A DNA stretch of 59,465 nucleotides from an uncultured Phocaeicola sp. (GTDB taxonomy: Bacteria; Bacteroidota; Bacteroidia; Bacteroidales; Bacteroidaceae), in contig CALUJS010000014.1 of assembly GCA_944321015.1 (NCBI GenBank), positions 1 through 59,465 of the forward strand, given 5' to 3'. The first letter of the stretch is position 1. Each line of letters begins with the position of its first letter. The translations under genes were made by a program, and so were the position numbers. A model generated the notes under the pieces. That model had not been told where the DNA came from, searched no databases, and saw only the letters and a list, made by a program, of their open reading frames with translations. Of the stretch, positions 14,896-24,291 are shown one piece after another.

Positions 14896-15528
14896 ATGCA
14901 CACGGCGACAACCGACACCCTGACGTGCGACACGGCCCGACTGGCCCGCTGGCTCGACGACCCCGACTATGCCTATGCGCGGGGCCTGCTGACGACCGGC
15001 GAAGGGCCGCTGGCCCGCCTGCGCCGATGGGTGGGAGACCGACTGGCCGAGTGGTTCGACTGGACGCTCAACGACACCCAGCTCAACTGGATGTTCGTGG
15101 CCGTTGCCGTGGTGTGCGTGCTGCTGCTCGCGTGGTTCGTGTGGCACAGGCATCCGGGCCTGTTCCGCAGCGTGGGCCGGAATGCCACGCCGGTTGCCGC
15201 CGACGAGGACACCATCTACGGCATCGACTTCGCCACCGAGACGGAACGGGCCGTGGCGCGCGGCGACTACCACACGGCCGTGCGCTACACCTATCTGCAC
15301 ACCCTGAAGCGGCTCGACGACGCGCATCGCATCAGCTGGCAACCCTACAAGGCTCCCAATGAATACATCTACGAACTGCGCGATGCCGACACGGACGCAT
15401 TCCGCCGGCTGACGAACGCATTCCTGCGGGTGCGCTACGGCAACCACGTCCCGACACGCGCCTTCTACGAAGAGACGGCCCGCCTGGCCGATGCCGTGTG
15501 CGCGCCCCGGAAAGGAGGCGAGGCATGA
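14896..15528 (+). CDS. DUF4129 membrane protein
   Basis: A 210-aa protein with one membrane segment around residues 66-82 (WMFVAVAVVCVLLLAWFVW) and a cytosolic DUF4129 domain at about 110-200 (RGDYHTAVRYTYLHTLKRL, then FRRLTNAFLRVRYG). The domain occurs in transglutaminase-like and MoxR-associated membrane proteins. The stop overlaps the next start in an ATGA arrangement (15525-15528). Role unknown. Confidence 0.84.
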   Translation: MHTATTDTLTCDTARLARWLDDPDYAYARGLLTTGEGPLARLRRWVGDRLAEWFDWTLNDTQLNWMFVAVAVVCVLLLAWFVWHRHPGLFRSVGRNATPVAADEDTIYGIDFATETERAVARGDYHTAVRYTYLHTLKRLDDAHRISWQPYKAPNEYIYELRDADTDAFRRLTNAFLRVRYGNHVPTRAFYEETARLADAVCAPRKGGEA

Positions 15529-16787
15529 GGCGCACGGCGCAATACGTGGCGTTCGTCGCCCTCCTGCTGGGCGTGGCGTTGTGGACGCAGGTGTCCCGAC
15601 CGAAGCAGTTCGTGTGGCTGCCCACCTACGCCCATCACGACACACAGCCCCTGGGCTGCGCCGTGTTCGACTCGGTGATGTCGTTCACCCTGCCGCGCGG
15701 CTACGAGGTCACTGGCAAACCCATCAGCAGCATGGCGAGGACAGACACCGGCCGCGTGCGCAACATCCTCGTCGTGGCCGACGACGCCACGCTGGGTTAT
15801 GGCGAGCTCGACGCGCTCTTCCGCATGACAAAGCGCGGCGCCAAGGTGATGCTCGTGGGCAACTGGTTCGACCGCAAGTTGCAGGACACGCTGGGCGTGC
15901 ACCCCGCCCCGCAACAGCTGGCCGAGATGGTGGGCGAGGCGAAGGAGCTGACCGTACCCCTCGACACCTTGGTGTGGGCCGACGGCGCGGGCGGCTATGC
16001 GGAGCGTCGCTTCCCCGTGCGTTCCGACTTCGTGGCCGAAGGACTCTACCTGGCAGACACCTGCGCCGCCCGCATACTGGCCCGGCAACACGTGTGGCAG
16101 CCGGACGACACAACGCGCGTGATGCCCGTGGCCGTCAGCATCCCTCTGGGCAAGGGCGAGCTGATTCTTGTGCAGACGCCCCGCCTCTTCACCAACTACG
16201 GCATCCTCCACCCCCGATATCGCGACTTCGTCCTCCGTCTGCTCGACCGGCTGAAAGATGCTCCCGTGGTGCGCACCCAGGCGTATAACGAGTTCTACGC
16301 CGAATACGGGCCGGATGCCTCGGCCGACCGTCCGGGCGGTCCCTTCGACTACATCCTTTCGCAGCCGCCCCTGCGCTGGGCTTTCCATGTCGCCCTAGCG
16401 GCCATCGTCCTGCTGATGTGCTTCACGGCGCGCCGACGCCAGCGGCCCATCCCCCCGGCCGAGCCTCTGCCCAACCGCAACCTGGAGTTCGTGAAGCTCA
16501 TCGGCACCCTCTACTTCCGCCACGAGACGCCCGCCGAACTGATGCGCAAGAAGTGGCTCTACTTCGCCGACGAGGTGCAACGCCGCACGGGCCGCGACCT
16601 GCGCGCCTGCGCCGACCCGGACGAACAGGCCGCCCTCCTGGCCGAAGCCGCGGGCATGGACGCCGAACGCCTGCTCCCGCTGATGCGGCGCATGCACGCC
16701 ATACTCGCCACCGACACCCTCAGCATCGGCACCGACGAGATGAAACGACTGACCGACCGGCTCAACGACGTGGCGCGGCGGCTGTAA
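15525..16787 (+). CDS. DUF4350 membrane protein
   Basis: From the ATGA-coupled start at 15525 (MRRTAQYVAFVALLLGVALW) the protein has 420 aa. An N-terminal membrane anchor is followed by a DUF4350 domain (NILVVADDATLGYGELDAL, then GAKVMLVGNWF), a second membrane segment near residue 287 (AFHVALAAIVLLMCFTA) and a helical cytosolic tail. DUF4350 resembles a GATase-like/ThuA fold and is seen in Bacteroidetes MoxR operons. In relatives I would expect MoxR ATPase and DUF58 genes next, but here only a repeat and an unrelated operon follow. Confidence 0.84.
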   Translation: MRRTAQYVAFVALLLGVALWTQVSRPKQFVWLPTYAHHDTQPLGCAVFDSVMSFTLPRGYEVTGKPISSMARTDTGRVRNILVVADDATLGYGELDALFRMTKRGAKVMLVGNWFDRKLQDTLGVHPAPQQLAEMVGEAKELTVPLDTLVWADGAGGYAERRFPVRSDFVAEGLYLADTCAARILARQHVWQPDDTTRVMPVAVSIPLGKGELILVQTPRLFTNYGILHPRYRDFVLRLLDRLKDAPVVRTQAYNEFYAEYGPDASADRPGGPFDYILSQPPLRWAFHVALAAIVLLMCFTARRRQRPIPPAEPLPNRNLEFVKLIGTLYFRHETPAELMRKKWLYFADEVQRRTGRDLRACADPDEQAALLAEAAGMDAERLLPLMRRMHAILATDTLSIGTDEMKRLTDRLNDVARRL

Positions 16788-16854
16788 CCCACCCCGGCAT
16801 CCGCCTTGGCCGCGACATCGATGGCTGAGAACACGTCTTTCCCCTCCGAGCCTC

Positions 16855-16920
16855 CATATTCCGACCCGTCGGCGGACATATCCCGGCTCGTGAGCAACCA
16901 TATCCGCGCCCGAGCCATAC
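16855..16920. repeat. 22-bp-period ATAT/GC repeat, copy 2
   Basis: CATAT anchors start at 16855, 16877 and 16899 (22 bases apart), with GC arms such as CCCGTCGGCGG and CCGCGCCCGAG; a fourth anchor is degenerate. The element begins 68 bases after the DUF4350 stop. The rest of 16788-17138 shows no gene; a lone TACTTTTG at 17030-17037 has no good -33 partner. Confidence 0.7.
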
Positions 16921-17138
16921 CCCGCACAGCGCCCCGCCGCCACACGGGCCTAATGTTAAAAGTGAACGCCCGCAACATTCATCTACTCTTTAAACATGAT
17001 TTTACCCCCCCCCGACAGCCTTTTAACGTACTTTTGCACCGATTTAAACCTGAAAAGCCTTAGAGAAAAGCACAAGCTTGTTTGCTAAAGCACACACGCA
17101 CTTAACTCTATGCCCGAATTTGACTTTAGATAGATTTA

Positions 17139-17146
17139 TACTTTTG
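17139..17146 (+). promoter_or_regulatory. -7 box of the pectin lipoprotein/SusCD operon
   Basis: TACTTTTG at 17139-17146 matches TAnnTTTG and lies 20 bases before the lipoprotein start. TTTG at 17119-17122 is 16 bases upstream, shorter than usual. PUL operons of this type are usually activated by an ECF sigma or hybrid two-component regulator, none of which is adjacent here. Confidence 0.5.
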
Positions 17147-17166
17147 TTTAACTTAAAATTTTACGT

Positions 17167-18591
17167 ATGAAAAGTAACCATTTCTTTTCTCTAAGAAGTG
17201 TGTGTTGTCTTGCGTTCGCAACGATGCTTCTTAGCTCATGTATCAACGGATACGATGAAGATTGGACCTTTTCTTCCGGTGTGTCGGGAATTGCCCTAGA
17301 ATCTCCCAAGGCGGAAGAAGTTACATTCACCCAAAACCCTGAAGGCACAAGAGTGACCATTGAATGGCCCGTAGTGATGGGAGCAGGTGGCTATGAGTTT
17401 ATCGCATACAATGTGGATGACGCAAACAATCCCGTCCAATTGGGAGAGGCACAAACCATCGACGGATGTTCGGTGGATTACAACATCGCGGAAGATACCA
17501 GCTACAAATTCTGCATCCGCTCGCTGGGCAATGAGGAAGCAGGCAATCAGGAGGCCGCAGCGGCTACGGAAGTTTTGTATTCGACTTTATTGGCCACGTA
17601 TGCGGAAATCCCCAACAACACCGATTTGACTGCCTACTTCAACGAGAATCCCATCCCGACAAGCGGCGAAGAATTAGCCTACGACTTAGTGCCCGGTGGT
17701 AACTACACCATGAGCGGAGGCATTGATTTCGGCGGACACAAAATCACATTGCGCGGCAATAAAGTAAATCATCCGAAAGTAACTTTTGGAGAAGATGCCT
17801 CGTTTGCCACTTTTGCCGGACTCAAAATCAAATTCATCGACTTTGATTGCAATGCCAACACAAGCGGTACATTCCTCGGATTAAGCAAAACTCCGCACGA
17901 TTCCATCAAGGTGGCCAGCGGCGAATATGTCATCAAAGACCCCATTGCCATCCAGTCATGCAACATCTATGACATAAACAAGTACCTCATCTACGACAAC
18001 AACTCGCAGAAATACGGCGTGGAAAACTTAAGTATCAACGATTGCTACATCCGCATCAATCAATCGGACGTACTCCTTCTGTTTAAAAAGAGCAGCACCA
18101 TCAACTTTACCCTCAAAGAAAGTACGCTCTTCAGCACAAAGCAGTCGAGCAAATTCTTCGCTCAAATCAGCGGTCAACGTCCTAGCAAGATTACAGGCTA
18201 CACAAATGCATCATTTAACATCAATAACTGCACGCTTTATAATCTTGCCTACAACAAGGACTTTGTGAATTGGAACAATTACAGGGGACAAAATATCGTC
18301 ACGCTGAATATCCAAAAAAGCATCATCGTCGATTGCGGAAACATCGGCAACAAAGATTTCACCAATAAAATCATGGGTAATACAAACATGGTTCACAACT
18401 TCAGAAACAACACGTATTGGTGGAACGGTGCTGTAGGTGCTGATAAAAATGACACAAGCACATTACAAACGGAACCATTCTCTTACACCGGTGACGGAAC
18501 GTTTACCGTAACAGGTTCCGAACAGCTTGCCAACCGCACGGGCGACCCGCGCTGGCTTCCCGAAGTGCCGGAAGGTGACACAGCAGAATAA
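17167..18591 (+). CDS. Surface lipoprotein with Fn3-like and beta-helix (DUF4957/DUF5123-like) domains
   Basis: A 474-aa protein. The lipobox is LLSSC with Cys25, followed by an acidic stretch (INGYDEDW) that fits a surface-export signal. Residues ~40-140 look like a fibronectin-III-type domain, and ~170-460 contain beta-helix-like Asn-rich repeats (FNINNCTLYNLAYN, LNIQKSIIVDCGNIGN) resembling DUF4957/DUF5123 proteins of pectin loci. It is the first gene of the susCD operon, 38 bases before susC. It probably binds pectic glycans on the cell surface; a lyase activity cannot be excluded. Confidence 0.8.
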   Translation: MKSNHFFSLRSVCCLAFATMLLSSCINGYDEDWTFSSGVSGIALESPKAEEVTFTQNPEGTRVTIEWPVVMGAGGYEFIAYNVDDANNPVQLGEAQTIDGCSVDYNIAEDTSYKFCIRSLGNEEAGNQEAAAATEVLYSTLLATYAEIPNNTDLTAYFNENPIPTSGEELAYDLVPGGNYTMSGGIDFGGHKITLRGNKVNHPKVTFGEDASFATFAGLKIKFIDFDCNANTSGTFLGLSKTPHDSIKVASGEYVIKDPIAIQSCNIYDINKYLIYDNNSQKYGVENLSINDCYIRINQSDVLLLFKKSSTINFTLKESTLFSTKQSSKFFAQISGQRPSKITGYTNASFNINNCTLYNLAYNKDFVNWNNYRGQNIVTLNIQKSIIVDCGNIGNKDFTNKIMGNTNMVHNFRNNTYWWNGAVGADKNDTSTLQTEPFSYTGDGTFTVTGSEQLANRTGDPRWLPEVPEGDTAE

Positions 18592-18629
18592 GCATATACC
18601 GTATATTCATACTTTAAGAACTGAACTTT

Positions 18630-21600
18630 ATGCAAACAAGATATATCCTTTATAGCTTGTGCCTGGCCTCTATGTTCGCAATGGCCGAACCTATGCATGC
18701 ACAGCAAGCAGGCCAACAGGCCACCCAACAACAAGACACGAAAACCATCAAAGGTACGGTGGTCGACGAAATAGGCATGCCCATCATCGGCGCCTCGATT
18801 AAAATCGACGGAACGACCACAGGCACAATCACAGACCTCGACGGAAACTTTACCCTGCAAGTGCCCGCAAATGCCAAACTCAGCATTTCCTACATCGGCT
18901 ACACATCGCAAGTAGTGCCTGCAAAAGACGGCATGAACGTCGTGATGCGCGAAGACATGATGAAGCTCGACGAAGTGGTCGTAGTGGGTTACGGCACGCA
19001 AAAGATGAAAAACGTAACCGGCGCCATCGAAGTCATCAGTCCCGACGAGATACAAGACCTCTCCGTAGGTAGCCTCAGTGCAGCCCTCGGCGGCTTGGTC
19101 AACGGTTTGAGCTCCAGCGGCGGTTTCGGTCGTCCGGGCGAAGCAGCCACCCTGCAAATCCGTCAGGCCGACGTGGCTTCGGGCTATGCCGGTACAGGCG
19201 GTGAAACCAGCGCCAGCCCGCTCTATGTAATCGACGACTTCGTGACCAACGAAGAGGCATTCAACAACCTGGATGCCAGCGAGGTGGAAAGCATCACCAT
19301 CCTGAAAGACGCATCGGCCGCCGTCTACGGTGCACGTGCTGCACAGGGTGTCGTTCTGGTAAAGACAAAGCGTGGCCAGGTGGGCGCTCCGAAAATCTCC
19401 TACAGCGGCCAGTTCGGTGTCACCGACGAGCTCTATCGCACAAAGATGATGAGCGCCTACGAACAAGGCATGGCATGGAATGCCGTGCGTGCCGCACGTA
19501 CTTCGACCGACGAAGAAGCTTCGGAAATCCAGAAAGACCTCTTCCAGTCCGACGAGCTGGCTGCCATGCGCAACCTCAACTATGACCTGCTCGAAAAAGA
19601 ATGGAAAGCTGCCTTCACCCAACGCCACAGCCTCAACATCAACGGCGGTACGGAGAAAGCGACTTATTTCGCCGGCATCTCCTACTACGACCAGGACGGA
19701 AACATCGGTCGCCTGAGCTACGACCGCTGGAACTTCCGCGCTGGCGTCAATGCCAACATCAGCAAATGGTTCAAGGCTTCGCTGCAGGTGTCGGGCGACT
19801 ACGGAGAAATGAATAAGGCGAAAAACGGACTCTCGGGCGGAGGCAGCGACTTGGACTACAACACGCTGCTTACCCACTCACGCTGGGTGCCCGACTACAT
19901 CAACGGACTCCCCATCGTACAGTCGGGACAGCAAAACGAAACGCCTACCGACCTGAACCTGTACAACTTCAGCGCCGTGCAGAATTCTCCGGACAACATC
20001 GAGAACCAGACAACCAACATGACCATCAACGGTTCCGTGGAATATGACTTCGGATGGAGCGAAATCCTGAAAGGATTGAAGATCAAGGCGACTTACTCCA
20101 AAAACATCAGCACGTCGAAGAGCAACGAAATCGGTACGACGCTCACCGTCTATCAGATGATAAACCGCACGGGAAGCGGCGCACACCTCTATACCGGCGA
20201 AGGAGCAGACTACTCGGAAAGCAACTTCCAGCCCATCGAGGTGAACAACGGCAACAACATCAGCCGCACGATGACACGCAGCGACAGCTATCAGATGAAC
20301 TTGAACATCAGCTACGCCCGCCAGTTCGGACTCCACAACGTGAGCGCCCTCTTCTCCATCGAAAAGAGCGAAGCCGAAAGCGAAGACCTTCTGGGACGTG
20401 TTTCCGACCCCTACGAGTTCACCGACGGACAGTCGAAATCGGCCAACGGCGAACACTATACAACATTCGGACGCAGCGAGTCGGGTATGCTCTCCTACGT
20501 AGGACGTTTCAACTACTCCTATGCCGACCGTTACCTGTTTGAGTTCCTGATTCGTTCCGATGCGTCGACCAAGTTTGCTCCGAAGAATTATTGGGGCACC
20601 TTCCCCTCGTTCTCGGCAGGTTGGGTTATGTCGGAAGAAAACTGGTTCAAGGACAACATCAAGTTCATGGACTTCCTGAAAATCCGCGCTTCATTCGGTA
20701 TCCTTGGTAAGGACAACATCCAGCCGTGGCGTTGGACTCAGCTCTACAACGTCGACCTGGGCAAAGGCGCCGTCTTCGGCGAGAACAGCCTGAACAATCC
20801 CAAATCGCCGGGCGCGCAGACAAGCGATGCTCCGAACCCCGATGCACACTGGGACAAGAGCTACAAGACCAACATCGGTCTCGACATGCGCTTCCTGAAC
20901 AGCCGCCTGTCGGTCAACTTCGACGCTTACTATGACATGAACCGCGACATGTTCATGAACCGTACGGGAGCCAGCAACTTCCCCTCCACGGTAGGTACAC
21001 AACCAACAGCCGAAAACTTCGGTTCTATTGACACGTGGGGTACGGAACTCTCCGTGGGATGGCGCGACAACGTCGGAAAGGACTTCAAATATCACGTAAA
21101 AGTCAACGCCGGATACAGCGACAACAAGATTAAGAAGATGGCTTGGCCCGACCGTATAGAACTCGACGGCGAACGTCCGGGCGAACGCTCCGACCGCGGT
21201 GTGTGGGGATATGAATGCATCGGCATGTTCCGCAGCTATCAGGAAATTCAGGAATACTTCCAGATGTACGGCATCAAGAACTATCTCGGAAAGACTATCG
21301 AAGATGTACATCCGGGCATGTTGATTTACCGCGACATCCGTGGCGAGCAGAACGAGGACGGTACTTATCAACCGGCCGACGGTGTTATCAACTCTAACGA
21401 CCGCATCAAGATATCCAACCGCTCAAGCAACATCTACGGCTTCACCGTAAACTTCGGTTGCGAATGGAAATCGCTTTCGCTTAGCGCACAATTCAACGCC
21501 AACTGGGGCGGATACAACATTATCAACAAAGATGCCTACTATTTGGAAGACGGATATAAAGATTTGCTTTATACCAACATGCCTTCGTTCTGGAGCGATA

Positions 21601-21950
21601 TGTTCGTTTATGAAGACATTAAAGACGCCAGCGGCAATGTGACCGTACCGGCCAATCGCGATGCCAAATATCCGAACTTACAATACCAAGATGTAAACAG
21701 CCAGGCTTCAACATTCTGGAAAGTTAAATCTACCAGCATCAGTCTGCGCAACATCACCTTGGCATATACGTTACCCAAGAATTGGGTGAATGCTGTGGGC
21801 GTGGCAAGCTGTCGTCTGAACTTGACTTGCCAGAATGCTATCAACTTCTGCAATCCTTACCCTGATAACTTCATGAACTCATGGGCAGGAAGCTACGGCA
21901 ACTATCCCAACTTGCGTAAATACACAATTGGTATCAACATTTCATTCTAA
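18630..21950 (+). CDS. SusC-family TonB-dependent outer-membrane transporter
   Basis: A 1106-aa protein with a signal peptide (MQTRYILYSLCLASMFAMAE). The N-terminal carboxypeptidase-regulatory-like domain spans ~38-115 (IKGTVVDEIGMPIIGASIKI). The SusC plug start LDEVVVVGYGTQ and ITILKDASAAVYGARAAQGV are hallmark motifs. The rest is a long beta-barrel ending in an aromatic residue (ISF). SusC/SusD complexes import oligosaccharides using TonB energy. The length is normal for the family. Twelve bases separate it from susD. The neighbouring beta-helix lipoprotein and pectate lyase point to pectin-derived sugars as substrate, by inference. Confidence 0.96.
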   Translation: MQTRYILYSLCLASMFAMAEPMHAQQAGQQATQQQDTKTIKGTVVDEIGMPIIGASIKIDGTTTGTITDLDGNFTLQVPANAKLSISYIGYTSQVVPAKDGMNVVMREDMMKLDEVVVVGYGTQKMKNVTGAIEVISPDEIQDLSVGSLSAALGGLVNGLSSSGGFGRPGEAATLQIRQADVASGYAGTGGETSASPLYVIDDFVTNEEAFNNLDASEVESITILKDASAAVYGARAAQGVVLVKTKRGQVGAPKISYSGQFGVTDELYRTKMMSAYEQGMAWNAVRAARTSTDEEASEIQKDLFQSDELAAMRNLNYDLLEKEWKAAFTQRHSLNINGGTEKATYFAGISYYDQDGNIGRLSYDRWNFRAGVNANISKWFKASLQVSGDYGEMNKAKNGLSGGGSDLDYNTLLTHSRWVPDYINGLPIVQSGQQNETPTDLNLYNFSAVQNSPDNIENQTTNMTINGSVEYDFGWSEILKGLKIKATYSKNISTSKSNEIGTTLTVYQMINRTGSGAHLYTGEGADYSESNFQPIEVNNGNNISRTMTRSDSYQMNLNISYARQFGLHNVSALFSIEKSEAESEDLLGRVSDPYEFTDGQSKSANGEHYTTFGRSESGMLSYVGRFNYSYADRYLFEFLIRSDASTKFAPKNYWGTFPSFSAGWVMSEENWFKDNIKFMDFLKIRASFGILGKDNIQPWRWTQLYNVDLGKGAVFGENSLNNPKSPGAQTSDAPNPDAHWDKSYKTNIGLDMRFLNSRLSVNFDAYYDMNRDMFMNRTGASNFPSTVGTQPTAENFGSIDTWGTELSVGWRDNVGKDFKYHVKVNAGYSDNKIKKMAWPDRIELDGERPGERSDRGVWGYECIGMFRSYQEIQEYFQMYGIKNYLGKTIEDVHPGMLIYRDIRGEQNEDGTYQPADGVINSNDRIKISNRSSNIYGFTVNFGCEWKSLSLSAQFNANWGGYNIINKDAYYLEDGYKDLLYTNMPSFWSDMFVYEDIKDASGNVTVPANRDAKYPNLQYQDVNSQASTFWKVKSTSISLRNITLAYTLPKNWVNAVGVASCRLNLTCQNAINFCNPYPDNFMNSWAGSYGNYPNLRKYTIGINISF

Positions 21951-21962
21951 AACGACAACAAC

Positions 21963-24173
21963 ATGAAGAATATAAAACTTTTCGGTTCGGTCGCTCTCAT
22001 GTGTGCAGCAGCATGTTTCAGCGGTTGCAGCGACCAGTTCCTGCAAGACAAAAAATCATACGGCAGCTTTGGAGCCGTCACTATCTATGAAGACTACGAC
22101 GGAGCTCTGACCCGCATAGACTACTTGTATAACCTGCTGCTCCCCGTGTCGGCCAGCGGTATCAACTACGACACGCCAAGCACGGGTGTGAAAGACATCT
22201 ATTCGCAAAGCACGGAAGAATATGGCGGACTGTCCGACTATGTAGACCCGGCAAAGATTATCGACTACACCAACGTGCAAGACCTCATCTTCCGCGAAAC
22301 GAAGAAGAACAGCCCTTATGGCCGCATCCGCGACTGTAACGACGTGATTGAAGGTATCACCAACAGCCAATCGCTCACTCAGGAACAAAAAGAAGAATTG
22401 CTCGGACAGGCTTACTTCTTCCGTGCATGGTGCTACTATCGCCTGGTGAAAGTTTATGGCGGCGTGCCCATCATCGACCACGTACAGAATTCCATCATCG
22501 GCGATGGCGGAGGAGAAGACCTTGTCGTACCGCGTTCCAGCACGAAAGACTGCATCAAGTTCATTTGCGATGACCTGACAACAGCTGCCCAATATCTGCC
22601 TGCCGTATGGGATTTCCCGGGCGAGAACTTCGGTCGTGTCACTTCGGGCACGGCACTTGCCCTGAAAGGACGTGTCCTGCTGTTGTGGGCCAGCCCGCTG
22701 TTCAACCGCGCCGACGACACGCAACGTTGGTCTGACGCTTACGATGCCAACAAAGCCGCTCTCGACGAATTGGACGGCAGCGGAAAGTTCGGATTGGCAT
22801 ATGAAGGCAATCCCGGAAAGAACGCCACCAACTGGGCCAAAATGTTTGTCAACTACACCGGTTCGGACGAATCGGGCAAATCGGAAGCCGTATTCGTGAC
22901 ACTCTACAACAAAATAACCTGGGTAGACGGTTCGGACCTCCATAAATATAACAACTGGGAACACACCGTCCGCCCGAAAAACGCAATGGGTACAGGCCAG
23001 AATCCTACATCGGAAATAGTAGACCTCTTCCCGATGGCCGATGGTAAGAAACCAAGTGAATTAGGAAAATATACATACGACAAAACTTGTTTCTACCTGA
23101 ATCGCGACCCGCGCTTCTACCGCACGTTTGCATTCCCCGGCATCTACTGGAAGTTCAATGGCGACCCCACTTCGCAAGGCATTGAGAAGTATCCCTACAA
23201 TGGCGAAAACTACGAATTGTGGAACTACTGCTGGTATAAGGAAGAGTCAGAACAAGACGATCCCTCTAAGAGCGGATTTGCAACCGACGGTTTTGAAAGT
23301 TCCAACGGAGGTGTATATATCAACAAACGCAGCGACGACCTGGATGTCAACTCATCGCCTCTTTACAAATTCAATGTGACAGCAGCCAGCAACGGTGCAC
23401 CTACGGGCTTCAAACAGTCCGGCGCTCCCTACATGGAAATCCGTTATGCAGAAGTGTTGCTCAACATGGCCGAAGCTGCCTGCGGAACCGGCGACGCTGC
23501 CAAGATGAATGAGGCTTATGATGCTCTGAAACGTATCCGTTCGCGTGTCTACACGACTGAGATAGCAGGTGAAGACTACGGATTGGATCCCTCAATCAAA
23601 AGCGACCGCGCACAACTCTTCTCAGCCATCCTCTACGAACGTCAAATCGAGCTGGCTTACGAAGGCAAGCGCTTCGACGACATGCGCCGCTGGCTGTTGT
23701 GGGACGGCGGACAGGGACAAGAAAGCCTGAATGCTTCGTGGAAAGTGACCGGATTTGGCGGTAACACTTGCCAATATCTGGGTGTAGAACCTCTGAACGG
23801 CACACGTCGCCACAGCATCGAACTCTATGTCAAAGATGCCACAGCCGATAAATCAAATGGCAATGACCCCATTGATGAGCACAGACCGGAAGCTTTGAAT
23901 CTGACAAGTGTCAACTTTGAAGCCAACGACGGCGAACCGACAGACAGCAAGGTGAAGTCGTTGACAAGCTTCTATCGTCAATATCTGAGCCGAAAGGATC
24001 GTTATGCCGACGGCAACTCGGTGGACAACATCATCACCTTCAAGCCGCAATATTACTTCATCGGCTTCAAACAGAACATGATGCAGAACAACACGAAGAT
24101 TGAACAAACCATCGGTTGGACTGACATCAATAAAGGTGGCGCCAACGGAACTTTCGATCCGCTGGCCGAATAA
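21963..24173 (+). CDS. SusD/RagB-family glycan-binding lipoprotein
   Basis: A 736-aa protein starting MKNIKLFGSVALMCAAACFS with lipobox FSGC. SusD features: helical TPR-like N-terminal half (AYFFRAWCYYRLVKVYGGVP is the family's hallmark) and the C-terminal motif LFSAILYERQIELAYEGKRF followed by DDMRRWLLW. It forms the lid of the SusC channel on the cell surface. At 736 aa it is larger than the prototypic SusD, which is common for pectin systems. The operon ends at the 24256-24290 terminator. Confidence 0.95.
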   Translation: MKNIKLFGSVALMCAAACFSGCSDQFLQDKKSYGSFGAVTIYEDYDGALTRIDYLYNLLLPVSASGINYDTPSTGVKDIYSQSTEEYGGLSDYVDPAKIIDYTNVQDLIFRETKKNSPYGRIRDCNDVIEGITNSQSLTQEQKEELLGQAYFFRAWCYYRLVKVYGGVPIIDHVQNSIIGDGGGEDLVVPRSSTKDCIKFICDDLTTAAQYLPAVWDFPGENFGRVTSGTALALKGRVLLLWASPLFNRADDTQRWSDAYDANKAALDELDGSGKFGLAYEGNPGKNATNWAKMFVNYTGSDESGKSEAVFVTLYNKITWVDGSDLHKYNNWEHTVRPKNAMGTGQNPTSEIVDLFPMADGKKPSELGKYTYDKTCFYLNRDPRFYRTFAFPGIYWKFNGDPTSQGIEKYPYNGENYELWNYCWYKEESEQDDPSKSGFATDGFESSNGGVYINKRSDDLDVNSSPLYKFNVTAASNGAPTGFKQSGAPYMEIRYAEVLLNMAEAACGTGDAAKMNEAYDALKRIRSRVYTTEIAGEDYGLDPSIKSDRAQLFSAILYERQIELAYEGKRFDDMRRWLLWDGGQGQESLNASWKVTGFGGNTCQYLGVEPLNGTRRHSIELYVKDATADKSNGNDPIDEHRPEALNLTSVNFEANDGEPTDSKVKSLTSFYRQYLSRKDRYADGNSVDNIITFKPQYYFIGFKQNMMQNNTKIEQTIGWTDINKGGANGTFDPLAE

Positions 24174-24255
24174 AACAACGACTGTACAGATGTACACACG
24201 ATAAACACAAGAGGAAGAATCTTGTGCTTTGTTAAAACAAAAGTTTATATAAGCG

Positions 24256-24290
24256 AAGAGCCCCGTCTGTGAAGATAGGGCTCTTTTTTT
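24256..24290 (+). terminator. Terminator of the SusCD operon
   Basis: AAGAGCCC (24256-24263) pairs with GGGCTCTT (24278-24285), 14-base loop, followed by Ts to 24290. It lies directly before the stop codon of the convergent radical SAM gene. Confidence 0.85.
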
Positions 24291-24291
24291 G

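Noticed and set aside
16801..17060. Open frame downstream of DUF4350
   Set aside because: The frame runs through a 22-bp-period repeat and has no promoter or domain.
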